64,000 nt of DNA from NCBI GenBank assembly GCA_028554795.2, contig CM068828.1, forward strand, positions 14,932,814 to 14,996,813, given 5' to 3'. The notes beneath the pieces are model-generated. The model was not told where the DNA came from and made no database searches. It worked only from the letters and a program-made list of their open reading frames with translations. The stretch comes from Sinohyriopsis cumingii. Taxonomy: Eukaryota; Mollusca; Bivalvia; Unionida; Unionidae. Positions 32,601 to 47,600 of the stretch are shown here, piece by piece (position 1 is the stretch's first letter; every line of letters starts with the position of its first letter). A program made the position numbers and the translations under genes.

Positions 32601-35600
32601 CAATAGAGACTGATTTTAGTCAGATTGGTGGGGGGTGGGGGTACAGATAGACAGATTTTAATCGGAATTGTGTTTGTGGGGAAGAGTGAGTCGATTTAGT
32701 TACAGAGAGGATCAAATGCAATGTTATTTGCTAAGATAAGGAACTAGTTACGTAGAGGCTCAAATGCAACGTTATTTGCTAAGATAAGGAACTAGTTACA
32801 TAGAGGTTCAAATGCAACGTTACTTGCTAAGATAATGAATTTGTTACAGAGAGGTCCAAATGCAACGTTATTTGCTAAGATAAGGAACTAGTTACAGAGA
32901 TGTTCAAATGCAACGTTATTTGCTAAGATAAGGAATTTGTTACAGAGAGTCCCAAATGCAAAGTTATTTGCTAAGCAGCCCAGTAAATAATCAGAAAAGG
33001 GTCATAATTAACCGAACTGCTTTGTTCACAACTCCAAGTGATACTTTATTCAGACTATGTAGTTTCGATTGTTGTTTGTTTTGTTTGTTTGTTTGTTTGT
33101 TTTCATGGAAGATCTCAAATAAGTAGTCTCCTTTTATAATACATCCATAGCACATTTGGAGTGTTACCCAATGGACGATTTCTTTTCTCCACAACCGTTT
33201 AGTATATATTCTTTCCCGTCTTATGTCCAGAACTGTTTGTTAATTTATAAATATGGCCAAACCACTCTTTTCAACAAACAAAAAAATATGATCAAACATC
33301 TGTGAGCATGAACGACATTGTTTAGAATAACTTGAATTCAGTTGCTAGTGACATTATAAGTGTATTTAGAACTCATAGCAAATATTCCAAAGCAAAGGCT
33401 AACTTCGAATATGAAGGATTATAGCGATAGTTTAACATGTCACTTTTCCTTTCGTTTTACACATGGCGATCGACTGGAAGAATGTTTCATTTATACGTAT
33501 ATGATAAACATTGGATAATATTGATCGGGAATATTGTACCGAATTATCATTTATACGTCTATGACAAACATTGGATAATATTGATCAGGAATATTGTACC
33601 GAATAATCGGGGTTAATATACAACAAACGTAAGCGATGCAACTTTAAATAGTCGCTTATTCAATCGTAATCGACATCTTTCTTCAGTAAATCGTGCATTT
33701 TGTAATAAATGAACATTATTCCTTACGAGAAGTTGAGTCCGAAGGCCAGTTCATCTAGAAGATCCATACACAGGCCCTTGTACGTCACAGTTCCGTTGTT
33801 GATCTCCTTTATTACGAATTTTCCCCACTGGAAATATTTAATACAACAGTTGAAAATTTACATTTAAACATCTGACGACTATAAAGTTTGAAAATAGCAA
33901 GAACAAAATGACGTATCTTAAACCACACAATATATATGAAGATCCGATATGAAGACCATAAAAACGTTGGTAACAGAGCTATGTGTGTATACTGTGTGTG
34001 GGACTATAAAACACACGAATCAGTCCCCAGGAAAATTTAGTCTAATCATTACGATATTCTCCATTGATCCTTGTGTTACAAGGTAACCATTGGTCGTAAG
34101 GAATAATTTGTAAAACTTTATTTGTAGAAGAAATATCAAGAATAGTAAAGGTCTAATGCTAGATATGTATATCTCATTTGGAAGGTGTTTTAAATTTAAT
34201 ATGAATAAAAGGGTCTCATGCTACATCTTTGTTGAAAGTTTTATATTTAATATGAATGAAACGCAAATCAATTTTAGACTGAATCCTTATTGTCTAATGC
34301 TGAGACATTCTTATATAATATCCAGAGACGATGAACATAAATTTGTAATTACAAATATTATAAAACTTTAACAGAACCACTTTTGATTTAAATTATCGCT
34401 GAAATTGATTTGTTTTTCGAAATTTCAAAAAGGAAACATTTGCAGAAGTGATATGCTTTCAAAATATATACGTAAACTAACAAAGTACCTCCAGAGTAGA
34501 AACTACAAATTTCCTTTTGTTAAAACCATTCTTTGTGTTAGGAAAAATATTCGAAGTCACAACTACATCTCCTTCCAAATCTAGGTATCCAACAGTCGCA
34601 AAGTCACGCCCATTTTCCGTCCACAATAATGTTTTAATGTAAAACCTTGTACATCCATGTGGTGGGAGGAATCTTTGCGCTTCCTAGAATAGAATTAGCG
34701 TGGACTTAAACTGTAATCCCTTGTTCAAAATTATTCGTAAGCATGTCGTTAAAAACTATCACACAGTGAAATGGAGAGGGCAACCATCTTGTGTTTTGTT
34801 TTCTCCAAAATATTTCGTTATGTCATTTTCTAAGTTATAAAATGTACTTCGTGTACATTCACTGAAGAATTTCACACTATGTTTCAACTGTGTGTGTGTG
34901 TGTGTGTGGAAGAAGACTAGATATATCGGCATAGTTCCGACTGTACTCATGTGGTGGCGACTTAGATAAGTAAGGTATTAGGAGGCTAGGTATATATCGG
35001 CGCAGTTCCGATTGTACTCCTGTGGTGACTTGACTTAGATAAGTAAGGAGTTAGAAGACTTGCCTAGAAGTAGATAAAAAAATCTACATTTTCTAACTTC
35101 CGTATGGGATATGTAATTTTCCATTGTCACAGAAGTACATGCCTAAATCGTATTTAATAAATTTAATAAATAAACATTGGTAATTATACAATTGAATTGA
35201 TAATTATACAACTGAATTAGTATTTTTAACATAAACCAGTAGAAAACAGCAACAAAAGTTTCATCAGATGTAAAGTTAATGCATAAGTTTTAAGAAAACA
35301 TATACTAATGAAGAATATCAACGTTTGAGTGTATTTACTTAAATCAGGCCTTTTCATTAATTATTAGGTAATAATATGAGATTCCGTTTCCATTCCTACA
35401 TAGTACCCATACCTGAGTCAGGTAATTTATGGACACATTTCGCAAGTCATATGGTGCAGTGTTGTTTTGGTTCAAGTACTGCAGCATGTCCTGAAGTGTG
35501 CCATGGATATCCTGAATGAAAAATAATGACATGGTGTGCATCATTCATTACAAATTTTGCACGATATTGTATAGCAACCATACTACTATCATTATGATAC

Positions 35601-38600
35601 AACGTAACTCGCTTTTCATCCTTAACAAATGTTGTTGCCCAAGAGGCACGTACACTCGTTGTTCGATATTATTCGTGTACATGGTGAATTCGTTAGCAAT
35701 GTCTCTTTCCTAAAGCGTTATTGCACTTTAAGGTTTGTAGTGTGTGGGTGTTTTGGAGTTTCTTTTCTACTGTGTCCTACCAGTAACACTCTTTGCAAAA
35801 CATTTATTCAGTATCTTGGATCGGCACATGCGTTAGATCGAGCGACTTCCAACGTATGTGTTACAGCTTTGTCCAAAGATCTGAGTAACCCGCGAGGAAC
35901 GGGGAGTGTTCTAAATCCGTCCCCACGTGGACAGACAGCGAGAAGGACATTGTCGTCAGCTAAGTTTGATTGGATCGAATCAAAGCGACATCCAATTGGA
36001 ATTGAGATAGAGCGTGTGATAACAGTTTCGATCCGAAATAACGTCTAACTATCAACCGAGCATTTAGTCTCCCCTAGGAAGATTGCTGAGCAATATAGGG
36101 TTACTCCGAGGGAGCCAGTCGTAATTTGGTGGTAAAACTTAGGAGATTCTAAGGAAAGACAAAGCTTCGTAAAGGTCAGTAATTATTTGCTCAATTTTTG
36201 CAGAATATTATGGCACTGTAATTGTAATTATGTGTAGCATGTATACTTAATTACTAGGATCGTCTAGTACATAGAATTACCTTTGTAGTGTTTAGTTTAC
36301 ATGTGTATTTGAGAAATGAGTTTGAGTATTATGTAGAGAATTATGTAGATTGTTAGACTGTGGTCAGAAGTTTGTAGTCAGCTAGTGCATTTATTAACGT
36401 GATATGTTAGATTTTATACATGCTTGAATTGTGAATTCGGAAAATGGTTGAAGCGTGTAAGATTAGTTAATATGGATGTATGGGTATATCAGAGCATGGA
36501 TATTTGAATATTTGTGTCCTTTGTATGAGTTGTAATGTTAAGAAATGCGTCTGATTGTTGTGATGTTATTTAGTATATTGGGATTAGGAATATGTAATGA
36601 TGTGATGCAATTTATTGATGTATGTATGAGAAGTAAATGATACCGTGCTTTTATTACGACCTTGTTTTACCATACCAGGATATATGAGTAATTCGATGTG
36701 ACTGAAGGTATGACCGAAGAATTTAATAGCCCTTATCTGATGATCAGCTGGGTGTAGTGTGAGATGAGAGGGATTAGGAAAATGTTGTACCGTCCTTGTG
36801 TTTTCACAGGAAGCTTTTGGGGGGACAGAACTTCCGGTTCAGTTAAGTCCCGAGTCTCTAAGAGGGGTGACGGAAGTGAGACTAGCAGATCAGTCGGAGT
36901 CGACAAGTCTAGTCGGTGAAGAGAGTCGAGGAGGAGGAGGAAAAGGAGTCGAGGAGGAGAAAGTGGAGAAGGAGGAGGAAACGATGGAGAAGTAATTTGG
37001 AGAACGTCGGGAGGAAGAGAAGAAGCAATAAGAGAGAAGAAAATACACAGATGAGTAGAATACAAGCACAAGCTTTCTCACACTACTAAAAAATGATGCA
37101 ATAGGCTAGCGCAGGGTCGAGCGGAAGGAGAGTATTTGCGACATTTTAATCATTTGACTATTGAAGTGTCATTAAATTGTTATTCGTTGAATTTCCCCTT
37201 TTGTATATTCAATCATTTAACCGTCGGCATTGCTGACTGGGGGCTCAGAGCTTTACATCTATCTTTCACTAATTTAACTTCCAACCAATATCGATCCTGG
37301 ATGGGGCTTCTATAATAATTTGAATAAAATATTGGAAGCACCCCACCCCACACCTACCACAGTGACGGCATAACAACCAGACACACCACACACAGCTTGT
37401 CCTATTAAGCCTGTTAAAAATTTCTTGAGAAAGAAAAATCATTCGGCTTTTGTTAAATCCACTTTTTCTTATAATAATCTTTCAATTATAGTTTGCAAAG
37501 TTACCCAACAAATCATATATAACATTTATATGAACTTTATTGATATTACGTGTATAATACAGGGGTGTTGTTCATGCGACTCTTCTTCGGCAATTTCATC
37601 CATTTGACAATTTTTCTATATAAATATCAAAACTATACACAGTCATTAATAACAAACAAAATATCAGACTAAACATGAGCAAACAAGCAAGGTGAAGCGT
37701 CATTTACCTCGTATGACTTTCCCACAGCCACTGGTATCGCGATGACGGCAACATTGTCTAAATCTTCAGCTACATTCCTAAGTTCAGCGTACATATTCTC
37801 TGACTGTGCGTATACTGCTATCAACCATCGGGAAATTTTCCTCAACTCCGTCTTCTTGATTGTATCCCTCTTGTCAAATGTGTTTGCCTTCAGTCAGTAA
37901 AACTTAATTATTTATACATTTGCAATCTGGGTTAAGCGAATTGCCAGATACATACACAACAATACGATCCATTTATCAAATTTTAATGACATATGATGCA
38001 TTTTATAATGTTATTTTCAAGTATTGGGAAGAATGAATTTCGATGATATATGGCATGTTAGGCATTCATGGTTTTCGCATTTTGAATCAAGCAATATATT
38101 TCAAAGTGCTGCAATTCAAACTCCAATCAGCTAAAGCAAAATACATATCATTAATAGATAAGTATTCAAACCTAACTTTCGGCGTGTAAGGCATTTAAAT
38201 GTATTCTTAGGTCAGTTGGTAAATAAATATTAATATCGATGCTATTAGACTCGAGTTTTGTCGCGTTTTTAAAATTGTTTAAAAAGCAATAATAATTAAA
38301 CCGTTGGTAGCCAGTATACATAGTCATTCATGTGCTGTCATAGAAATGTTCGACCGGTGTTTAGTAGTAAACAAATAAAGGTATTTCTGTGTTTAAGTAC
38401 CTATACATCTGAGTCTCGTCATAACAATAAGCTGCATTGCGTCAATGCCAATAATATTAACATATGAAAATAATTGTTGGTTTTACAATATACATGTAGC
38501 AGATGATGAATCTGAGAATAGTTTACACAGATTTGGATGAGTATTGAAGCATGCACAGACCTGAAAGGGTGGTGGGTGTTTGTGGGGAATTTTAATGGTC

Positions 38601-41600
38601 AGAAGGGTGCTAAATAGAGTACGCTGTACCAGATTTTAACATTAGATATCTTGATCTTTGATTATGCTTAAATAATAAATATGAATGACCTTGTAAAGGT
38701 TAAAGATATTTTGATTTTTAATGTATGAATTATCATGTTATGGTGTTTTCACAGATTTGTCGATTTTGTGTCCGTATCACAATAAGATCGATAAATGAAT
38801 ATGTATTCAACCCGGTCTTTTGTCTCTACTACAGGCTGATAGTTGGTGTACACTGATTTGATATCAAGAATTACTCGTTATAGATAGTCATATAAGAATC
38901 TTTTTCACAAAATTAAGAGTAAGAAAAAGAATGATTTTTTTCACCATGTAAGGAAATTAAATACAACTTATTATGTCATCAAGATATTTTGATAATTAAA
39001 GAATATGAGTGATATTTTAAAACTTAAAGATTAATTGATATTTTCAGATCAGATAAGAATAACTGTGGGGGGTCTTATTCAGATATATTTTTGATCATAA
39101 AATAAATGGATGCAAAGGAGATAACATATGAAATTATTTGACAGTTCAAAGAAAGAGTATGTATGGGCCAAATAATGTTTAAATGATGAGACGCATGTGT
39201 ATGAAAATTTGAAAAAAATCTAACCGATTTTCAGCATGATTTGGCTGGTTCTTGTGGTGACTAAAACTTGATATTGAACATGGCAATGGATTTTGAAAAT
39301 TATCAAAACATAAATCACATAAATGCTCGGAAAAAGTGATTGCTATGATCGAAAGTTTAGTATTAGTAGGCATCTGGAGGGACTTAAATGAAAACAAAAC
39401 CAAAATTTACATGGCATAGAAAAATTCCTAGACAATAAGCTTGTTTCAATTTTTCTTGACTTTGAGTGATTTAAGTCGGATGTTTTAAGTATTGTATTGT
39501 GCCAGAATATAGAACCGATTATTCAAAAATAATTTTAGAAATGAAATTTGAAGATAATTTTTGAGGTAGATACTATTGGAAGTTGAATAACTCCTTATTA
39601 AACGATGATGAACATAATAAAGTTGTAAATTATACAATATATGAATTAAGGCAGACGCATAATTTGGAAACTGGTAAAACTGATTCCAGAGATATTAAAC
39701 CTGAGAACCTTGAGCTAAGTACATCCGATCAGTTATATTTGGAGACATTATTTTGCTTATCATCAGAAGCAACACAACAATATATGCTTCTCATAGGAAA
39801 AGAAAGTTGTGAAGAAAATACACGTCAAAAAATATTTTTAGAAAGTGAAATTTATTGGGCTTTCAATAGCATACGTAATGAAAAAATACAAGACTTAGAA
39901 AATAAAAAGAACGAGTGCAAACAATAAAAAAGGAAAATGCAATGGGTGGTGTTAAGATCAAAAACAAGATACAGTGATATGAGGGAAAAAATTCTTTAAT
40001 GTAGAAAATAGGATTTGTACTAATAAAATGTTTAAGTTGGCTGATGGATATGAATATACAGATTCAATAAAAAATTTTAGAACAAAAAAAAAGATACAAT
40101 AAGTTAAATGATGAGACTGTTGTTTCCCAAGAGAGAGGACTTGAATTTGACTCTGGCCTCAATAAATGTAAACTTGCTAATAGTATGTCACAAAGTCTAG
40201 AAAGTGAAATAACCTGTCACGAATTAGCAATGGTAATTAAATAAATTCACGATGACCGAAAATGGATTTCCGTAAAGATTTTTTTTAAAATTATTTTTGG
40301 AGGAAGTACGATATCTATCTTCAGATCAAAATAAGTTGTGTGATTTGGATATTTTAACGTTTTTCTTTAACAATTTTTCAGTCATATTGCTACGACGTCT
40401 GTAGTGTGACAGTTTATGGTGATGTCTAGCACTGGGACGTCATGCCGCAGACATGTATCATGATGTCCCACCCAGTCACATTATCCTGACACCAGGCCGA
40501 CCAGTCCTAACACTAACCTCTTAATGCTGAGCGCCAAGCGAGGTAGCTGTTAGTACCATTTTTGTAAATCTTTGGTATGACTCAGCCGGGGATCGAACCC
40601 ACGATCTTCCGCTTCCGAGGCGGACGCTCTAACCACTAGGCCACAAAATAAGTTGTTGATATGGATCAGGTTCATTATCAGTTCCTCTGGAACATGGTAT
40701 CATCCAAAACAAAACAAGAACAAATAATAGATGCTTTTTAAGGAACTGGAAAACCATATCATTATTCAAAGTAAGTTACAAAATGGTTTCAGGATTTTAA
40801 TGTAATTGGAAGAAAAAAGAGGATGGGATGTCTCAATGTAGTAAAATGACAAAATGGGTTAATTTCTGGTAAATATATTTGGGGAAATATTAGAATAATA
40901 CATATTGTATTTGAAACACGAAAGTAAGATATCCCTGGTCTTATTTTGCCCTGGTTTTTGAAAAGTTATTTGATACATGTTCCTGAAAATTTATAATAAA
41001 ACTTTAATATACTTTAATTTTGGGGCCTCGATACAAAAACGGATGAAACTATTTTATAAGAGGCTTAAGTCATGTATATAGAATACCCTCTCATTTTTAA
41101 GTACAACAAGGTTATAGTCAAGGAGATCTAATTTCTCCACCGATATTTATTTTGTTGTTGTTGTTATTTTGTTTAACGCCGTTTTCAGCACAAGATATGC
41201 TATACATGGCAGACAGTATATATAACTGGTTGAGGAAGAAGCCACCGACCCACGAGAAGCTACTGGCAAGCTTTCTCACGTGCGCACGTTAGCCGAGCCT
41301 AAGGCTCGAGCCCACGCAGACAGTGGTGAGGTGGCAGTGATCCGTAACGGTGAGCGCTGTACTGCACTCAGCTACTCAGGGCCCCATATAAGACATCGAT
41401 TTCTCTGAGGAACTTGGTGTGTTACAAAAATTGTTTTATGGTAATTTACACACAGACACACACATCGCATACATGACTGTATTTAACAATTTTACCCAAA
41501 ATGTAACGTTCAGGTTGTATGTATTTGTATGTGTCAGTTTGTATCAGGTTGTATATCTCCACATAATTAGTATACAGGGTTGCTTATATTGATCAATTCG

Positions 41601-44600
41601 ACACAACTCCTCTTGGATAGCCTTTTGTGCAGTGTGTTTGTCTATCTACATTTAGAAAACGATATTATCACACGAACAGGAGTAACTCCATACAACAAAT
41701 ATACCCACCTGATACAAAACCTCTCGTGTGCAGTGTAGTGGGCACATGACTATCATGTAGAGACCAGCATCTAAAATGACTGAATGGTAGACGTCATGTA
41801 TGAAGCTGTACATATCCATCATGTCAACATTCGCTACAATAAACAACACGTCTCTCTCAGAAAGCAGGTCCATTAGTTGGGACGACTCGGAAGCTGGAAA
41901 ATTGCATTTAGTAGCGCAATGAATGATGATACACAACACTCAATACCATTTAGAAAAACGAATAGATGTGGCCTTTCATATTAATTTCATTGCAAACTGC
42001 CATGTGACGTACCTAGAAGATCACGTTAAAGGCATATAAAAATATTGTTTTTATTCATAATATTCCAAGAATTTATACATAGTTAAAGACAGAATATAAT
42101 GAAAGCTGTGCTAAGGAAGGATAAGGGGGACGGGGTGGGTTAAAATGAACCCAATCTGAACCTCAGCAGGAAATGAGTTTTTGAACCTAAAACGGAGTTG
42201 GAAACTATGAAATATTAAGCATTTCCTGAAGGAGTTAACAACATTGTTTCTCGTGTCAACAAAGACATGAAATAGTGTAGATATGGCTTATTCAATAGTC
42301 AACGAGCAACTATTACTCTGGAAACTTGCTCCGCTTCGACGGATATTGTAACGTTCACTGATATGTCCTTTCAGTCTTTCAAATATTTGATCCTAGATAA
42401 ACCATGCGACCTGTGAAATCAAACAATTTATTTATTCATAATACTGCAGCAAGCAAATCCATATGTGTATATATGTTGGCTTGGCCAGTAATGGATGGCG
42501 TTATCTGGAATCAAACTGTTGCTATAACTAAATGGGTTCCATTTTAAATTCCATTTGCAGACATGTATATAGTTATTATATTTATGGGAATATTGAAATA
42601 CGACTTGAAGAATACATCGCTGAGCTGGGATTAAGTTAATGTCAATTTGGTTAGTCCAATTGATTTTTCTGTGTATGTTTGATTGTGCAAAATCCATTTC
42701 TTTCAACCCATTTATCGACGTGGAAACAATGGAATGCATTTATTTATGCGATATCATCCGGTATCAGCACACCAAAAACTGATCTTTATTTACTTCCACA
42801 ACCAAAAAAGTAGCAACAAAGACAATCAACTACTCTATCATTGCACATGAATAATGAGGCATTCAAGCGAAAGAATACTTCGTTTAAACTTTGAGGTCCA
42901 CTTGTTTATGTGTAATTTTATACTAACATATGAATGGACATTTCCATCAGTCCATTGCATGTTATATAATTTCATAGTAACATATGAATGAACATTCCCA
43001 TCAGTCGATTGCATGTTAAATATTTTGACACTTACTTGTCTGATTGTTGTGGAAAATGATGACATTTTTCAAGCGAAGAAGACGTGTCAGGTCGGCTACG
43101 GCAGTTGGCAAATCCAGCTTGACTGTATAAATCAATATGTTGACGTCTTTCTTGCCTTGACTCGACTTACAGTTTGTATCACAATTAGGATTATCAACGT
43201 CCATACCAGGCAAAATACTCATCTTATGAAGAAGACCAAACAAAATACTTCATTAGAGAATATAATTTGCTACTTTTCATTTTTCTTCCTATTCCTTCTT
43301 TTTCATCTTCTGCTTTTTCTTTTTAACTAAGTAATTTATTGAATCTATCGGATAACTTGCAGATCTTTAACTCAAGGATTACTCTCATGGCAATTGAGTA
43401 AATATACAATGTCTTTCTTGCAATTGTCGTTTTGTTTTTCTTCATCATATTTAATACAAGGTAACGGCTCTCCTGAACTTGTAACAGCATGTAAACAATT
43501 TCTATTGTGTGCATGCGACTGGATATAAACTACGAATCAGTCGTATGATTGCTATACTTTTTTATTCACATTGAGTGCAAACGTAGTGCACTTTCACATA
43601 AAGAATCGACAGTATCTCTTGTTACCTATATCTATATCATGTGTACTGTTTTATAATATAGTTTTTACTAGAATCATTTAGTTAATGACATTTTTAAATC
43701 TAAGATCCTATGAACGGCTTGTGTACTATAAGAAGACTGTGTGTATTGTACGTAGTATTATTTTCATTCATGAAATCAAGGTCGAAGTTACAAGTTCAAG
43801 CAAACATCATCACTTGGTCCAAATAAGCCTTGAGTGACATGAATGTAGGTCAAAATATCAAAATAAGATCACGTGATCCAGGGAGAAAAATAGAACTCTA
43901 GAGAGGTAAAACTTCCCTAGTTTGTGATTGGTAGATGCTAGAAGAATCTTGTTGGCTACAAAAATATCTCACAATAACAAATGATTCACTTTATGATAGG
44001 AATCATTTTATAGTAGCTTCGTATCTGGTTACTCCGTGCTGGATTAAATTATTTTCTTATATAATGGGATTTTTAAACAGCGCTCCTCGTTCTTTGAGTG
44101 GATATCAGCCTTGTAAGAGAGAGATCGAGATTCTCGATTGATTTATTTAAATTGATAACCATTCACTGAATTTCAGAGTTGGGAACATTTATTTTAAATA
44201 AAGTATACTGTATATTGGGGATTATTGTAAAGTTATTCAAAGACTTTAGGATTTTATAACAGTGACTCTTCTATAGTGTCAGCGCATAAGCACCACATAA
44301 ATTTTATTCGTAAAACTTTTGCAACATTTCCGGATTTCTTTGCAAATGATATAGTAATTTTATGAATTTATACCCTACTGTAAGATATTATTAATTCTTT
44401 CCCTTTGTGTTTTAGGTGGCGCTCTACAGTTTCGTACTTTACATATGATTTGATTTTAGAGGAAAACTATATCCCCGGTTTTCCGAACTGGTTATACTAC
44501 CTATTGAAAAAAAAGACATTAAATAGATATAGTTCAAAAAACCTTTCATTCCGTTTATTTTGGTGTATGACTGATGTGTGTAATATGGAGTATACAGCTT

Positions 44601-47600
44601 GGCCTTACTTTAGCACTAATATTAGTACCTTTACTCGTACCTCGTGGACAGGGTACTAACATGAGCATATACGTGTTAATGGAGCAAGCCGGGTGTGATT
44701 CACACCCGGCGCTCTTTTATCCTAAAATAACACTTTAAACATATTCCTTGCATATAATCCAATAAATTGAGTTGTCCTCTTATTTAATACCGGAAGTATC
44801 GAAAATCATTGTAGAAATAGTTGTAAAATCTCGTTTACCTTTTTTAGCCGATATTTTCGTTTAGATCGTCCGCCATATTATTTCAAATAATGATTACTTC
44901 CCTTCTCAGCCTCGTTTGTTTGTGTGCCATATAAGGACATTGACGCCTTATTTGGAAAGGTAAACAAATCGTAGTAAAAATTTGGCGCCGTTCGGGTCAG
45001 AAATTCTGCGCATTAAAAGTAAATACGGTTTATCGGCAACTTTGAAATTCCACCAAGAAGCGATTATTCGCACTTGATTGATACTAATATAGCGTAGAAT
45101 ATCCGAAATATGGTCTGGCAAGCCTTACGTAGAAAAGAGGTCACGACGAGAGTCTCGCGTTATCTGTTATGGCGGACAGGATACGGTTAGAGTAACCATG
45201 CCAATTTATTTTATCGTGTAAGGGCTTAATAAATTCAACATAAGCCAAACTTATTTCACAACATGATTATACTTATGTAGTTGATTTCTACACTGTTTGT
45301 TTTTCTCACTTTAGTGATGATTTTTGTTTGCTCCATTACATGATATGGGATCAGTTCGTAGCCTCAACCACAACAAATCAAGTTGAGGCTACGACATCGT
45401 AGCTAGGCCTTACTTCAGATGTGCAGTTTTCAAAAACTGCTAGCTCCTCTTTGTCATTTTCACTTCCTGGACTTCAATGGTAAATTGTGATAAAAAGCTG
45501 AAAACGTTGTTTTTTATATACATTTTATACATTTGGTAATTCATTCATTGTACTTTCAGAAGCTGGTTTTGTCTAGTCTGGCAAAATTCGTTTCCCTACT
45601 TGAATAACTGGCCACAGATGGTGTACTGAAGACTTATTCAGGCTGATTTATTTTTAAACACTGGAGCATTTATTTTAGTTAACATCATGTACAATTTCTA
45701 GAAGTACAAAATCCAAAGACATTTCAGCCACAATGCATGAAAGTAAGATAGAGATGTACCAACATTCTCTCAACTGTGCATGTTGCAAATGTAACCAACT
45801 TCACCTTACACTAGCCACTGTCGAAAAATTTCATATATCTGTAAATCACACACACACCCGCCCCGTGGAAATAAATTTATATTTTGATTTATAGAATATT
45901 TCTTGGTGTTACACTTTTATGTTACGTAGATTAATCTCATAGCAGCCAAACCATCACACCCTATAATCAGTTGTTAAAAGTTAGTTGCCAATGTTAATTA
46001 CCTTATAATTAATTGCCAATGTTAATTACCCTATAATCAGCTGTCAAGGTTAATTGCCAAGGTTATTGTAAATACAACCATAATATTCATACATTAGTTT
46101 CATTATTAAAATCTAGTGCAATACACTATATAAGGTTGTTTATATGCACTGCTTAAATTATCTAGTCTGCCTCTATCTTTCCTCACCCTGTCTGTATTTT
46201 GTGTGTGTTTTTTTCTTTCTTTTTTTTCTCCCTTTTTGAACTATGTTTTTGTACCATCATCTTAAAATATTTATCTGATATAGTTTTGCATTGGGTATTT
46301 AGAAAGTGCCTTCAATCAATATCGTCTTGTAGAGAAATATTTTGGGGCCTGATTTCTAGCTTTACTTAAGTAATCTATAATAATGAAATTTACAAAATAT
46401 AGAATCAATAACAAGACTTCATAAGAACAATGTTTTTGTTAGACCTTTAATGCTAATTTCTCCACGCCGCTCGATATATCGGTATATATTATGTTTTTTA
46501 AATAACACAAAACTGGTCGCAGTTTTGAAGATATAGAGCTATATACCTTGGCATCACTGTAAGATTGCCGAGTGGTCTAAAGCGCTCACAGATCATTGTC
46601 ATCTCACCTCTGTCTACGTGGGTTCGAGTCTCAGGTTCGGCCATTGTGGGCATGGGGGAATGCTTGCCAGTAGCTTCTCGTGGGTCGGTGGTTATTTCCG
46701 GAGTTTTCCCGGATTCTTCCTCAACATTGATACTGGTTGCCATGTAAAGCCTATCATGTGCTGAAAATGGCGTTAAACCCTCAACAACAACAACAACAAC
46801 AACACTGTAAGATTGCCTGAGTAGTTATCTTTAGGAGGAAACCCCTAGGCACAATTCCCCAGTAGACCACAGGTACAGACACCTAGTTAATTACCTTCGA
46901 CTGGAAGCTCCTAGGAACAAGTCCCCATGACACCACTGTCACTGACAGGTTTCGGAGAACTTGGTCTGCATACTCAATAGTATTGCCGTTGCGTAACAGA
47001 AGCATCAGCAGGTCCGGATCATCGTTGTCAAATTGACGTACTGAAATTCATTTTAAAACTTGTGATGCTAACTTATAACCGAATTGTGAATATAGTCAGT
47101 TTTAAAATATTCTCCTTGCCGAGTGTATTTCTTAACATCATTTTCCCAGGATATATGCATGAACATTCTGCCGATACACATATTGATTTTTCTTTCCTAT
47201 TCAAGGCAAAAGATATGCTATTCCTAAAACTAAAAAATTCAAGTGATTTTTTAATTTTTTACTGAAATATTTTTGCTCAGAAAGGTGCTGAAGGAAAGTT
47301 ACACCATCGGTAGATAGAAAGCCTTTCCTTAACAAAGGTTATTGCATAGTAGGAGGAGGAGGAGGATTAATAATAATAATAATAATAGTAATAATGGCTT
47401 TATTTAAAGACGGTGACACAATAAGCAATAGTTTAGTGCAGTGTGGTATAATCACCACCTATAGTTTGGGCCCTTCGATCGAAGATGACTCTCGCTCGTT
47501 AGATCGACTTTTCGGACATGAAGAATGGGGAAAGACGTGATACAAACATCAGCAGCCGATCGATACTGTTGTGCTATGAATGCAAGTTACATCTTCCCAC

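Noticed and set aside
36733..37071. 112-residue Leu/Ser/Pro-rich frame and the opposite Gly/Glu-rich frame
   Set aside because: Both come from a GA-rich low-complexity block; no domain or gene structure.
43013..43330. 105-residue plus-strand frame
   Set aside because: It is the shadow of the receptor exon on the minus strand followed by T-rich sequence.
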